This document shows, piece by piece, positions 24,578 to 33,400 of a stretch of 38,206 nucleotides of DNA. The first letter of the stretch is position 1; every line of letters begins with the position of its first letter. Source of the stretch: Akkermansiaceae bacterium (lineage in GTDB: Bacteria > Verrucomicrobiota > Verrucomicrobiia > Verrucomicrobiales > Akkermansiaceae); the NCBI GenBank assembly GCA_029866215.1, contig JARWZU010000073.1, positions 1 through 38,206 on the forward strand, read 5' to 3'. The notes below the pieces were generated by a model that saw only the letters and a list, made by a program, of their open reading frames with translations, made no database searches and had not been told where the DNA came from. The position numbers and the translations under genes are program-made.

Positions 24578-25669
24578 ATGATTGCCAAACGCCAGAACCG
24601 CTTCGAGCCGGATTTCGCCATACCTCCCGGCGCGACCTTGGAGGAGACCATGGAGTCTCTTGGCATGAGCCAGCGCGACCTCGCCGAACGCACCGGGCTC
24701 ACCGTGCAGACGCTGAACCGCATTTTCAAAGGCGAGCAGCCCATCACCTACGAGACGGCCAACAGGCTAGAGCTCGTCACCGGCATTGCTGCCGCATTCT
24801 GGAACAATCTGGAAACCCAGTATCGCGAGCAACTATCCAAAATCGAGCAAGCGCAGCAAATGCAGTCCCACATCGTTTGGCTCAAGAGCATCCCAGTCAG
24901 GGAACTCGTCGAGCGGCGGGTGATTCCTGCGGAAACCAACAAAGTGGTCGTTCTGCGAGAAGTGCTGCGGTTTTACGGCGTCAGCAGCGTCGAGTCCTGG
25001 CATACGGTGTGGGATGAGCCTGCTGCAGCCGCCAGACGCTCACCGTTTTTCCAATCCAGTCCGGGTCCCACTTCAGCATGGTTGCGACTCGGTCAACTGG
25101 AGGCCCGGGAAATCCATTGCGCCCCGTATGATAAAAAGCGCTTTTTGGAAAACCTCCACCTGATCCGCAATCTCACTGTCCAACCGCCCTCGAAATTTGT
25201 CCCGGAAATGCGCCGCCTGTGTGCCGAAGCCGGGGTGGCACTGGCTCTCATCCCCGAGATCCAAGGCGCTCCCTGGAGCGGCGCTGCTGAGTGGCTCACG
25301 CCGGCCAAGGCGATGATTCTCGTGAGTTTGCGGGGCAAGGCAGAGGATAAGTTCTGGTTCTCATTCTTCCACGAGGCCGGTCACATTCTTCACGATAGCA
25401 AGAAGGAGCGGTTCATTGATGACGGAAAAGACTACCGGGACAAACCGGAGGAAAAACGAGCCGACGAGTTCGCCGCCAACATCCTGATCCCGGCAACGCA
25501 TAACGCCTCGATCCAAGCAGCACGCTCCGCGGCGGAGATCACCCGCATCGCCTCCAGTCTCAAAATTTCCGCCGGCATCGTCGCTGGCCGATATCAATTC
25601 ATCACCCGGAAATGGTCCACCTTCAATGGCCTGAAAACTAAACTGATGTGGGCTCAAAAAACAGCATGA
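24578..25669 (+). CDS. higA: HigA-like antitoxin fused to an ImmA/IrrE metallopeptidase
   Basis: This 363-residue protein has an XRE-type helix-turn-helix (about residues 20-78; MSQRDLAERTGLTVQTLNRIFKG). A zinc peptidase domain of the ImmA/IrrE type follows in the C-terminal half, with HEAGH at 265-269 and the likely third ligand Glu297 in RADEFAANILIP. The N-terminal part is the HigA antitoxin type that binds HigB and the operator. The peptidase could cleave the antitoxin part or another regulator on a stress signal, as ImmA and IrrE do for their repressors; this is inference. Its stop overlaps the hsdS start by ATGA, so the specificity subunit is translationally coupled to the antitoxin. 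Confidence 0.91.
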   Translation: MIAKRQNRFEPDFAIPPGATLEETMESLGMSQRDLAERTGLTVQTLNRIFKGEQPITYETANRLELVTGIAAAFWNNLETQYREQLSKIEQAQQMQSHIVWLKSIPVRELVERRVIPAETNKVVVLREVLRFYGVSSVESWHTVWDEPAAAARRSPFFQSSPGPTSAWLRLGQLEAREIHCAPYDKKRFLENLHLIRNLTVQPPSKFVPEMRRLCAEAGVALALIPEIQGAPWSGAAEWLTPAKAMILVSLRGKAEDKFWFSFFHEAGHILHDSKKERFIDDGKDYRDKPEEKRADEFAANILIPATHNASIQAARSAAEITRIASSLKISAGIVAGRYQFITRKWSTFNGLKTKLMWAQKTA

Positions 25670-26946
25670 GCACATCTCTTTCTACCCTGAAACCAAAGCT
25701 AAACCCCGCCTGGGCCTCGCTCCCGCTCTTTGACCGCACGGGCTGGAAGCGCATGGCGTTTGGGGAGTTCGCGGAGAGCATCGGGGAGCGGGCGGAGCCG
25801 AAGGATGCGCAGGAGGAGATTTATGTGGGGCTGGAGCATTTGGACCCGCAGTGCCTGCACATCCGGCGCTGGGGGAAGGGCAGCGATGTCATCGGTGGCA
25901 AGCTGCGCTTTCGGAAGGGTGACATCATCTTTGGCAAACGCCGCGCCTATCAGCGGAAGCTGGCCGTGGCGGAGTTCGGCGGCATCTGCTCCGCTCATGC
26001 CATGGTCATTCGGGCCAGGCCGGACAAGGTGCTGCCGGAGTTCCTGCCCTTCCTCATGATGAGCGACCGCTTCATGAACCGCGCCGTCGAGATTTCCGTT
26101 GGCTCGCTCTCGCCCACCATAAACTGGACCACGCTCAAGCTAGAGACCTTCGACCTCCCGCCGCTCGACCAGCAGCGCCGCATCGCGGAAATCCTCTGGG
26201 CGGTGGATGAGACGCTCTGTTCAACTATCGAAATGGAAAATGCCGGGTGCGTTGCCGCGACAGTCCTATTGAAAGTGAAAATGCTCGGCTCAGCGCCTGG
26301 TGAGGTTGGCAGAATCAGGGACATCGGGGACTATCGGCCCACGGACGGCTGGAAACTGGCAAAGGCAAGAGAGTTGGTATGCAGCCCAATCACTAAAGGC
26401 GCGACGCCGTCTCCTCACCTAAACACGTCTGCTGCTGACGTTCCATTTCTGAAGGTTTACAACCTTACCTTCACCGGGGACTTGGATTTCACGGTGAACC
26501 CTACCTTCGTGGAAAGGGCGATACATGAACGCGTCCTCAAACGTTCGCGAGTGCGAGCAGGGGACATTCTGATGAATCTCGTCGGTCCGCCTTTGGGGAA
26601 AGTTTCGCTGGTTCCCGCCGACTTCCCAGAAGCGAACGTGAACCAAGCAATCGCGATTTATCGAATAGCCGACGCGCAATTGCGCGACTTCTTCCTGGAG
26701 TATCTGCAATCCGATCTCGCTCAGCGATGGTTACAGTCGCGCTCCAAGAAAACGTCTGGCCAGCAGAACCTGACGCTTGAACTAGCTCAAGAGCTACCAG
26801 TTCCAATCCCACCGTCGCGCCAACTCCGAGATGCGATTGAGTGCTCGCGATCTTTTGGCCAGTTGCGAAGGACTGCTGGCGCAAATCGGGCGGCCATTCA
26901 GCAACTACTCAGCAGCATTACGAACCCAATTTTCTCAGTCTCCTGA
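25666..26946 (+). CDS. hsdS: Type I restriction-modification specificity subunit
   Basis: HsdS has 426 residues and determines the bipartite DNA target recognised by the complex. Target-recognition domain 1 is about 28-165, with FRKGDIIFGKRR and SVGSLSPTINWTTL, and ends in LPPLDQQRRIAEIL, the start of the central conserved helix. Target-recognition domain 2 is about 225-385, with RVRAGDILMNLVGPPLGKVSLV and a second PVPIPPSRQ box. The start at 25666 was chosen for the ATGA overlap with higA; 25648 is an alternative six codons upstream. Hand counts of single lines give about 62-63% GC in the first half and about 47-52% from roughly 26220 on, so the second domain looks exchanged. Confidence 0.95.
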   Translation: MSTSLSTLKPKLNPAWASLPLFDRTGWKRMAFGEFAESIGERAEPKDAQEEIYVGLEHLDPQCLHIRRWGKGSDVIGGKLRFRKGDIIFGKRRAYQRKLAVAEFGGICSAHAMVIRARPDKVLPEFLPFLMMSDRFMNRAVEISVGSLSPTINWTTLKLETFDLPPLDQQRRIAEILWAVDETLCSTIEMENAGCVAATVLLKVKMLGSAPGEVGRIRDIGDYRPTDGWKLAKARELVCSPITKGATPSPHLNTSAADVPFLKVYNLTFTGDLDFTVNPTFVERAIHERVLKRSRVRAGDILMNLVGPPLGKVSLVPADFPEANVNQAIAIYRIADAQLRDFFLEYLQSDLAQRWLQSRSKKTSGQQNLTLELAQELPVPIPPSRQLRDAIECSRSFGQLRRTAGANRAAIQQLLSSITNPIFSVS

Positions 26947-26982
26947 GCTTCACCGAATCCAACACCGCCGAGCAATTGATCC
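26944..26982 (+). repeat. Direct repeat copy 1: remnant of an hsdR 5' end
   Basis: These 39 bases match 30471-30509 at 36 positions. In the right frame (from CTG 26943) they read LSFTESNTAEQLIR and then stop at 26985-26987, whereas hsdR begins MSFTESNTVEQMIL. This is therefore a 14-codon fragment of a slightly different hsdR allele lying between hsdS and the inserted large gene. Its stop overlaps the ATG at 26984. Confidence 0.9.
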
Positions 26983-26983
26983 G

Positions 26984-29900
26984 ATGACACCAAAGCAACT
27001 AAGTAATCCCTACTCCACTGGCTCCGGCGGCGCTTTTTTCGAGAGCCGAGTTCAAGCCGCGCTGGCCTCGTTGATGTTGTCTAAAGGCGTGTGCCCGTGT
27101 CTTCCTTCATGGCCGATCTACAAAGTAAAGCTTCAAGGCAAATACTCCGGGTTCGCAACTGATGATGTAATTGTCTTCGCAAAGGATGAACAATCCAATC
27201 GGGAAGCGAAGCTCATTGCGCAGATTAAACATGCCCCAGCAATAACGAAGTCGGACCTCCAATTTACCGAAGTGATTCAGTCTGCATGGACCGACTTTAA
27301 CAATCCGGCTGTCTTCACGTATGGGTATGACGCTCTTGCGCTGATCACAGGACCGCTGACCTCGAGCGATACCTACGATGTTCGTGACATGCTAGAAATG
27401 GCGCGGACGTCCCAGGACAGCACTGATTTTTTCGACAAGATCAAGCTCGCGAATTTCAGCAGTGACGAAAAAGTGAAGAAACTTGAGGTATTTCAACACC
27501 ACCTCAGGAATGCCAACAATGAAGTGATGCCGGACGAGGAGACGACGTGGAAGTTTCTCCGCAGTTTTCACCTGCTTGGATATGATCTGGACATTAAAGC
27601 GGGGGTTTCGCTGTCGTTGCTGCATTCCCTCATAGGCGTCGCCTCGCCGGACGATGCGGAAAAAGTGTGGCTGAAGATCCTGAACGAAGTGCAATCATGG
27701 AACCCTCGCGCTGGTGTGCTAACTTTGAAGAGCCTGCCAAAGGAGCTGCTTGATCACTTCAGGGTGATTGTTCCGCCTCAACTGCCAGTTGTTCCACCAA
27801 CTCCGATTCGGGAGACGATCGCTGCGGCCCTGATCGGGGCATGGGACGAGAACAGTCCTGGAGACCGTGCCTCTATTGAGGCTTTCACCGGAATGTCGTT
27901 TGTTCAATGGCAGGACAGGATCCGTGAGGTGTGGCTGAATTGGCCGGGGCTTTTCGATCAAAAGGATGGTCGATGGAGGGTGGTGGATCGGCTCGCCTTC
28001 TGGAATCAAGAGGCTCCGAGGGTTAGCGACACGCTGCTCGATCAGTTTAAGGATTTGGCAGTCAAAGTGCTGCGAGAAGATGAGCCTGCCTTGGACCTCG
28101 ACCCTGACGAAAGATTTGCGGCAAGTATCCATGGCAAGGAGCGCATGCACTCCGGGTTGATAAGAAAGGGAGTTTCAGAAACTCTGGCGCTCTTAGGTGC
28201 TGAAGGGGGCTCTCTTTCTACCTGCTCATTCGGCAAGGCGCGAGGTGTTGCCAATATCACTGTTAAAGAGATTTTGACGGCCGAAGACTGGCGCATGTGG
28301 GCAAGTGCAAACGACATTCTGCCACTACTAGCGGAGGCCTCGCCAGATTCTTTTTTGCAAGCTGTTCAAGATGCAGCCACTCCTGGAACAGGAGTGTTTG
28401 CAAACGTCTTTGCGCAGGAGAGCGCTGGCGTCATGGGCAGGACCTACATCACAGGTATTCTTTGGGGATTGGAGAATCTGGCTTGGAAATCAGAGTATCT
28501 CGTCCCTGTTTGCCGGATTCTGGCTGACTTGACGGCCATCGACCCAGGTGGGAATTGGTCCAACCGCCCCTCAAATTCCCTTACCACGATTCTTTTGCCG
28601 TGGCTTCCACAGACATCCGCACCAACCGACAAGCGCCATGCTGGTGTTAACGTGGTCTGTAAACGAAACGAAGATGTTGGCTGGAAACTTGTCTGCTCCT
28701 TGCTGCCACAAGCCCATTCCACCTCATCAGGGACACACAAGCCAATTTGGCAAAAGTTCATCACGCGTGAGTATAAGGATGGAGTGCCCCAGTCCCAGTA
28801 TTGGGAGGATATTCTATTCTATTCGGACTTGGCGTTGCAAATGGCCGGCAACGACGTTGAGCGGCTGGCTGTTCTGGTTGACGATTATTTCAGTCTTCCA
28901 GTCGAAGCCCGCCGAAAGCTAAGGGAGAAGATGAGTTCGGAGGGAGTTCAATCGCTTGGCGAAGACCTGCGGTTCCGGCTCTGGCAGGCGTTGAATAACC
29001 TCACGACGAATCACCGCAAGTTTGCGGATAGTGAAAACTGGAAGGTCCCAGAGGGCTCCCTAGAAGAGCTGGACGTGATCGCTGATCTGTTGCGCCCAAC
29101 TGCGCCTGAAGTGAGACACAAGCGGCTGTTCGCTGGAAATGCCTTCGACTTGTATGAAGAAACAGACAATTACGAGGAGCAGGAAGCGAAGTTAGCGGTC
29201 CGTCGCGAAGATGCTGTTGGGGAGATTTACTCGGCGGGCGGGAAGGAACTCCTGACAGCATTCATCAAAGAAGTTGGTGAGCCTTGGCGAGTGGGGTCAG
29301 CTTTGGGTGCTCTTGGACAACCGGAATATGACCAGTGGATATTGCCCGCACTGCTCAAGGCTGACGAGAACTCCCTCGTGCAGTTCGCGGGTGGATATGT
29401 GTGGGGACGTTATCGGGCTGCTGGCTGGCAATGGGTGGACTCATTGCCGCTTTCTGATTGGAGCAACGCCGAGCTTGGCCAGTTCTTCACTTTCCTGCCT
29501 TTCTGCGAGGAAACGTGGAAGCGTGTTGCATCCAGTATGGCCGCAGATGAATCCGCTTACTGGCAGAAAGCATCCGCCAACCCCTATGAGGCTACGGGTG
29601 GGCTTGAGAGCGCTTTGGAGAAGCTGGTGGGCTATGATCGCCCCGATGTGGCGATTCGCTGCATGCAGATGATGCTTCACAAAACGAAAACGCTACCGAG
29701 TGATGTCGCCGTGAAAGCGTTGTTGGCGCTTAGCGCAAATCACCGTTTGGACGCCTATGCGATTGGCACTGTCTTGTCCTATTTACAGAAGAACGCTCCA
29801 GAGAAGGAGAAGGAGATTCGTGGCATCGAGTGGAAATTCATGGTATTCCTTGGACGCTTCAACAATGGACAGCCCGTTTTTCTTTCGCGTTGGCTAGCAG

Positions 29901-30466
29901 AAGATCCGGACTTCTTCTGTGAAGTCATTCAAACACTCTACCGCTCGAAGAAAGCCGAAGAAGATCGCCCTGAGCCGTCAGAAGAGGCGAAGTCAAAAGC
30001 GCGGACGGCCTATCACCTGCTTGACGAGTGGAAGCTTCCTCCCGGTAGCCTGTCTGATGGGACATTTTCTGCTGAGGATCTCACTCAGTGGGTCAATGCG
30101 GTAAAAGCAAAATGTATTGAATCAGGCCATTGGGAGGTGGCGGAAAATCAGATTGGGCAAGTGCTGCGCTACGCACCTGTTGATGAAGAAGGTCTGTGGT
30201 TGGATTCTGTCTGCGGCATTTTGGATCAGGACGGCCACAACAGGATGCGAAGCGGAATCACCATGGAGATCCGTAACGGACGTGGTGTCTACACCCCTGA
30301 TGGCGGAAAGTGGGAAACTGCGGCGGCTGAAGAATGGGAAAAGAAAGCTGATCGTGCCGAGAACAAGGGCTTCGCACTGGTAGCGCAGGAACTCAGGCGA
30401 TTGGCGACATCCTACCGTCACGACGCTGAACGGGACGCAAAACGAGGCTCCATCGAACTCGAATAA
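26984..30466 (+). CDS. Large unrecognised protein with N-terminal PD-(D/E)XK-like nuclease signature
   Basis: This 1160-residue protein does not match a family I can name. ATG 26984 was chosen because it follows the hsdR remnant (ATGA overlap) and gives MTPKQLSNPYSTGSGGAFFE; an earlier start at 26831 would lie inside hsdS. The first 150 residues resemble restriction-type nuclease domains: Glu20 in a helix (GGAFFESRVQAAL), Asp60-Asp61 (FATDDVIVF) and Gln80-Ile-Lys82 (LIAQIKH). The remaining 1000 residues look mostly helical and repeat-like, with many Trp and Leu. I see no Walker A, no helicase motif and no membrane segment. GC is about 43-50%, below its neighbours. It ends 3 bases before hsdR. 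An accessory defence effector or sensor is inferred from context only. Confidence 0.85.
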   Translation: MTPKQLSNPYSTGSGGAFFESRVQAALASLMLSKGVCPCLPSWPIYKVKLQGKYSGFATDDVIVFAKDEQSNREAKLIAQIKHAPAITKSDLQFTEVIQSAWTDFNNPAVFTYGYDALALITGPLTSSDTYDVRDMLEMARTSQDSTDFFDKIKLANFSSDEKVKKLEVFQHHLRNANNEVMPDEETTWKFLRSFHLLGYDLDIKAGVSLSLLHSLIGVASPDDAEKVWLKILNEVQSWNPRAGVLTLKSLPKELLDHFRVIVPPQLPVVPPTPIRETIAAALIGAWDENSPGDRASIEAFTGMSFVQWQDRIREVWLNWPGLFDQKDGRWRVVDRLAFWNQEAPRVSDTLLDQFKDLAVKVLREDEPALDLDPDERFAASIHGKERMHSGLIRKGVSETLALLGAEGGSLSTCSFGKARGVANITVKEILTAEDWRMWASANDILPLLAEASPDSFLQAVQDAATPGTGVFANVFAQESAGVMGRTYITGILWGLENLAWKSEYLVPVCRILADLTAIDPGGNWSNRPSNSLTTILLPWLPQTSAPTDKRHAGVNVVCKRNEDVGWKLVCSLLPQAHSTSSGTHKPIWQKFITREYKDGVPQSQYWEDILFYSDLALQMAGNDVERLAVLVDDYFSLPVEARRKLREKMSSEGVQSLGEDLRFRLWQALNNLTTNHRKFADSENWKVPEGSLEELDVIADLLRPTAPEVRHKRLFAGNAFDLYEETDNYEEQEAKLAVRREDAVGEIYSAGGKELLTAFIKEVGEPWRVGSALGALGQPEYDQWILPALLKADENSLVQFAGGYVWGRYRAAGWQWVDSLPLSDWSNAELGQFFTFLPFCEETWKRVASSMAADESAYWQKASANPYEATGGLESALEKLVGYDRPDVAIRCMQMMLHKTKTLPSDVAVKALLALSANHRLDAYAIGTVLSYLQKNAPEKEKEIRGIEWKFMVFLGRFNNGQPVFLSRWLAEDPDFFCEVIQTLYRSKKAEEDRPEPSEEAKSKARTAYHLLDEWKLPPGSLSDGTFSAEDLTQWVNAVKAKCIESGHWEVAENQIGQVLRYAPVDEEGLWLDSVCGILDQDGHNRMRSGITMEIRNGRGVYTPDGGKWETAAAEEWEKKADRAENKGFALVAQELRRLATSYRHDAERDAKRGSIELE

Positions 30467-30469
30467 TCC

Positions 30470-33400
30470 ATGAGCTTCACCGAATCCAACACCGTCGAGC
30501 AGATGATCCTCGACGCCGCGACCAGCCTTGGCAGCGGCGCGGGTAGTTCCGTGTTGCGCGAGGACCCGCCTTCGGGCTGGGGCGGTTCGTTGGGCGAGGA
30601 GTTCAAGCCTTCGCGCTGGACCTACGTGGTGGCGACGGCGCTGCCGCGTCAGCCGGGCGAGGTGATGGTGGAGCCGTGGGTGCGGGAGGCGCTCATGGCC
30701 CTGAATCCCGAGATCGCCGAGCAACCGGACCGGGCGGACGAGGTGATCTATGCGCTGCGGGCCATCCTGATCTCCGTGCAGGGCGACGGGCTGGTGCGGG
30801 CGAACGAGAACTTCATGGCCTGGCTGCGCGGGGAGAAGACGATGCCCTTTGGCCCGAACGGCGAGCACACACCGGTCCGATTGGTGGACTTCAACCATCC
30901 TTCCCGAAATCGGTTTACCGTAACCAATCAATGGACTTACAGCCGGACCGGTGCCCTCACCCCCAGCCCCTCTCCCACTGGGAGAGGGGTGGCTGAAAGC
31001 CGGGGTGAGGGTCAAAGCGTTGCCAAACGCTTTGATGTGGTCTTTCTGGTGAACGGTCTGCCGGTGGTGATCGGCGAGGCAAAGACGCCGACGCGCAGCG
31101 CGGTGACGTGGTTCGACGGGGCGTATCAGGTGAACGAGATCTACGAGAAGGAGATCCCGGCGATGTTTGTGCCGAACGTGTTCTCCTTTGCCACGGAAGG
31201 CCGCGTGCTGCGCTACGGCAGCATCCGCATGCCCATCGACCTCTGGGGGCCGTGGCGGGATGACGACAATCAAGACGAAGGCGAGCTGCGCCATGTGCGC
31301 ACGACGGTGGAAAGCCTGATGCGGCCCGGCGTGGTGCTGGACATCCTGCAAAACTTCACCCTCTTCGCCACGGACAAGAAGCACCGGCGCATCAAGGTGA
31401 TCTGCCGCTACCAGCAATACGAGACGACGAACAAGATGATCGCCCGCGTGGTGGCCGGGTATCCGAAGAAGGGCCTGATCTGGCATTTCCAGGGCAGCGG
31501 CAAGAGCCTGCTCATGGTCTTCGCCGCGCAGAAACTGCGCATGCACCCGAGGCTGGGCAATCCCACGGTGCTGATCGTGGTGGACCGCATCGACCTCGAC
31601 ACGCAGATCAGCGCCACCTTCAACGCGGCGGACGTGCCGAACATGGTGGGCGTGGGCGACCGGCAGGAGCTGCAACGGCTGATCAATCAGGACGTGCGGA
31701 AGGTGCTGATCACGACCATTCACAAGTTTGGCGAGGCCACGGGCGAGTGGAACGCCCGCAAGAACATCATCGTGATGGTGGACGAGGCGCACCGCACGCA
31801 AGAGGGCGATCTGGGCCGCAAGATGCGCGAGGCTTTGCCCAATGCCTTCCTCTTTGGCCTGACCGGCACGCCGATCAACCGGGCGGACCGCAACACCTTC
31901 TGGGCCTTCGGCGCAGACGAGGATAGCGCGGGCTACATGAGCCGTTATTCCTTCCAGGATTCCATCCGCGACAAAGCGACGCTGCCGCTGCACTTCGAAG
32001 CGCCGACGGTGAAGCTTAAGATCGACAAGGCGGCCATCGACGAAGCCTTCAAGCAGATCACCGACGACATGAGCGAGCAGGATCGCGACGATCTCGCCAA
32101 ACGCGCCGCCAAGATGGCCGTGCTGGTGAAGAACCCGGAGCGCGTGCGGGCCGTGGTGGAGCACATCGTGCAGCACTACCAGACCAAGGTGGAGCCGAAC
32201 GGCTTCAAAGCACAAGTGGTGTGCTTCGACCGGGAATGCTGCGTGCTCTACAAGACGGTGATGGACGAGATCATCGGGCCTGATTCCAGCATCATCGTGA
32301 TGAGTTCCGGTCAAAAAGATCCACCGGAGTGGAAAGCCCATCTGCGCGACAAAGACACGGAGGAAAAACTGCTCGACCGTTTTCGCTCGCCCACGGATCC
32401 TCTGAAATTTGTCATTGTCACCAACAAGCTGCTTACCGGCTTCGACGCGCCGATCCTGCAAGCGATGTATCTTGATAAGCCGATGAAGGATCATAACCTT
32501 CTTCAAGCCATTTGCCGCGTGAACCGCACCTATGGCCAGTCGAAGACGCATGGCTTGATCGTGGATTACATCGGCATCTTCGATGATGTTGCCAAGGCGC
32601 TGGATTTCGACGAAAAAGCCGTGCAGCAGTTGGTGAGCAACATCGACGAACTGCGTAAAGCACTGCCTGTGCAGACACAAAAATGCCTCGCATTTTTTCC
32701 TGATGTGGATCGCAGCGTCGGCGGCTACGAAGGCCTCATGGCCGCGCAGCAATGCCTTCCAGACAACGCCACTCGCGACAGATTCGCTGCCGAATACAGC
32801 TTGCTTGGCACCGTCTGGGAAGCGCTGTCGCCCGATCCATGCCTGCGAGTCTATAGCAATGACTACAAGTGGCTAACCCAAGTGTATGAATCCGTAAAAC
32901 CTGTGAGCGGCACCGGCAAGCTGCTTTGGCATCGGCTTGGCGCAAAGACCATCGAGCTCATCAACGAAAACATTCATGTCGAAGCCGTTCGCAATGATAT
33001 CGACGCACTCGTTCTCGATGCAGATGTGTTGGACAGCATTCTCAATGACGCGAATCCGGCGAAAAAAGCCACGGAAGTGGAGATCAAGCTCGTTGCACGG
33101 CTGAGGAAACATGCCGGCAATCCAAAATTCACCGAATTGGGAGAACGCTTGGAAAAGATCCGGGAGAAGCACGAGCAAGGGTTGATCAACAGTCTTGAAT
33201 TTTTGAAAGGCATTCTTGAAATCGCCAAAGATGTCGTCGAAGCCGAAAACAGAGTTGACCCAGAAGAAGAACATGACCAAGCGATCGCGGCACTAACAGA
33301 ACTCTTCAACGAAGCGAAAAGCAAAAACACGCATGTCATCGTCGAACGCATCGTCACCGACATTGACGCCATAGTGAAGCAAGTGAGGTTTCCCGATTGG

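Noticed and set aside
26831-26983. An upstream start for the large gene inside hsdS
   Set aside because: These 51 codons overlap the conserved C-terminus of hsdS in another frame. The ATG at 26984 follows the repeat and gives a sensible N-terminus.
30122-32752. An 876-codon open frame on the minus strand opposite hsdR and the end of the large gene
   Set aside because: It is antisense to conserved motifs of hsdR, has a His/Arg/Ala-rich composition typical of the reverse frame of GC-rich genes, and shows no domain.
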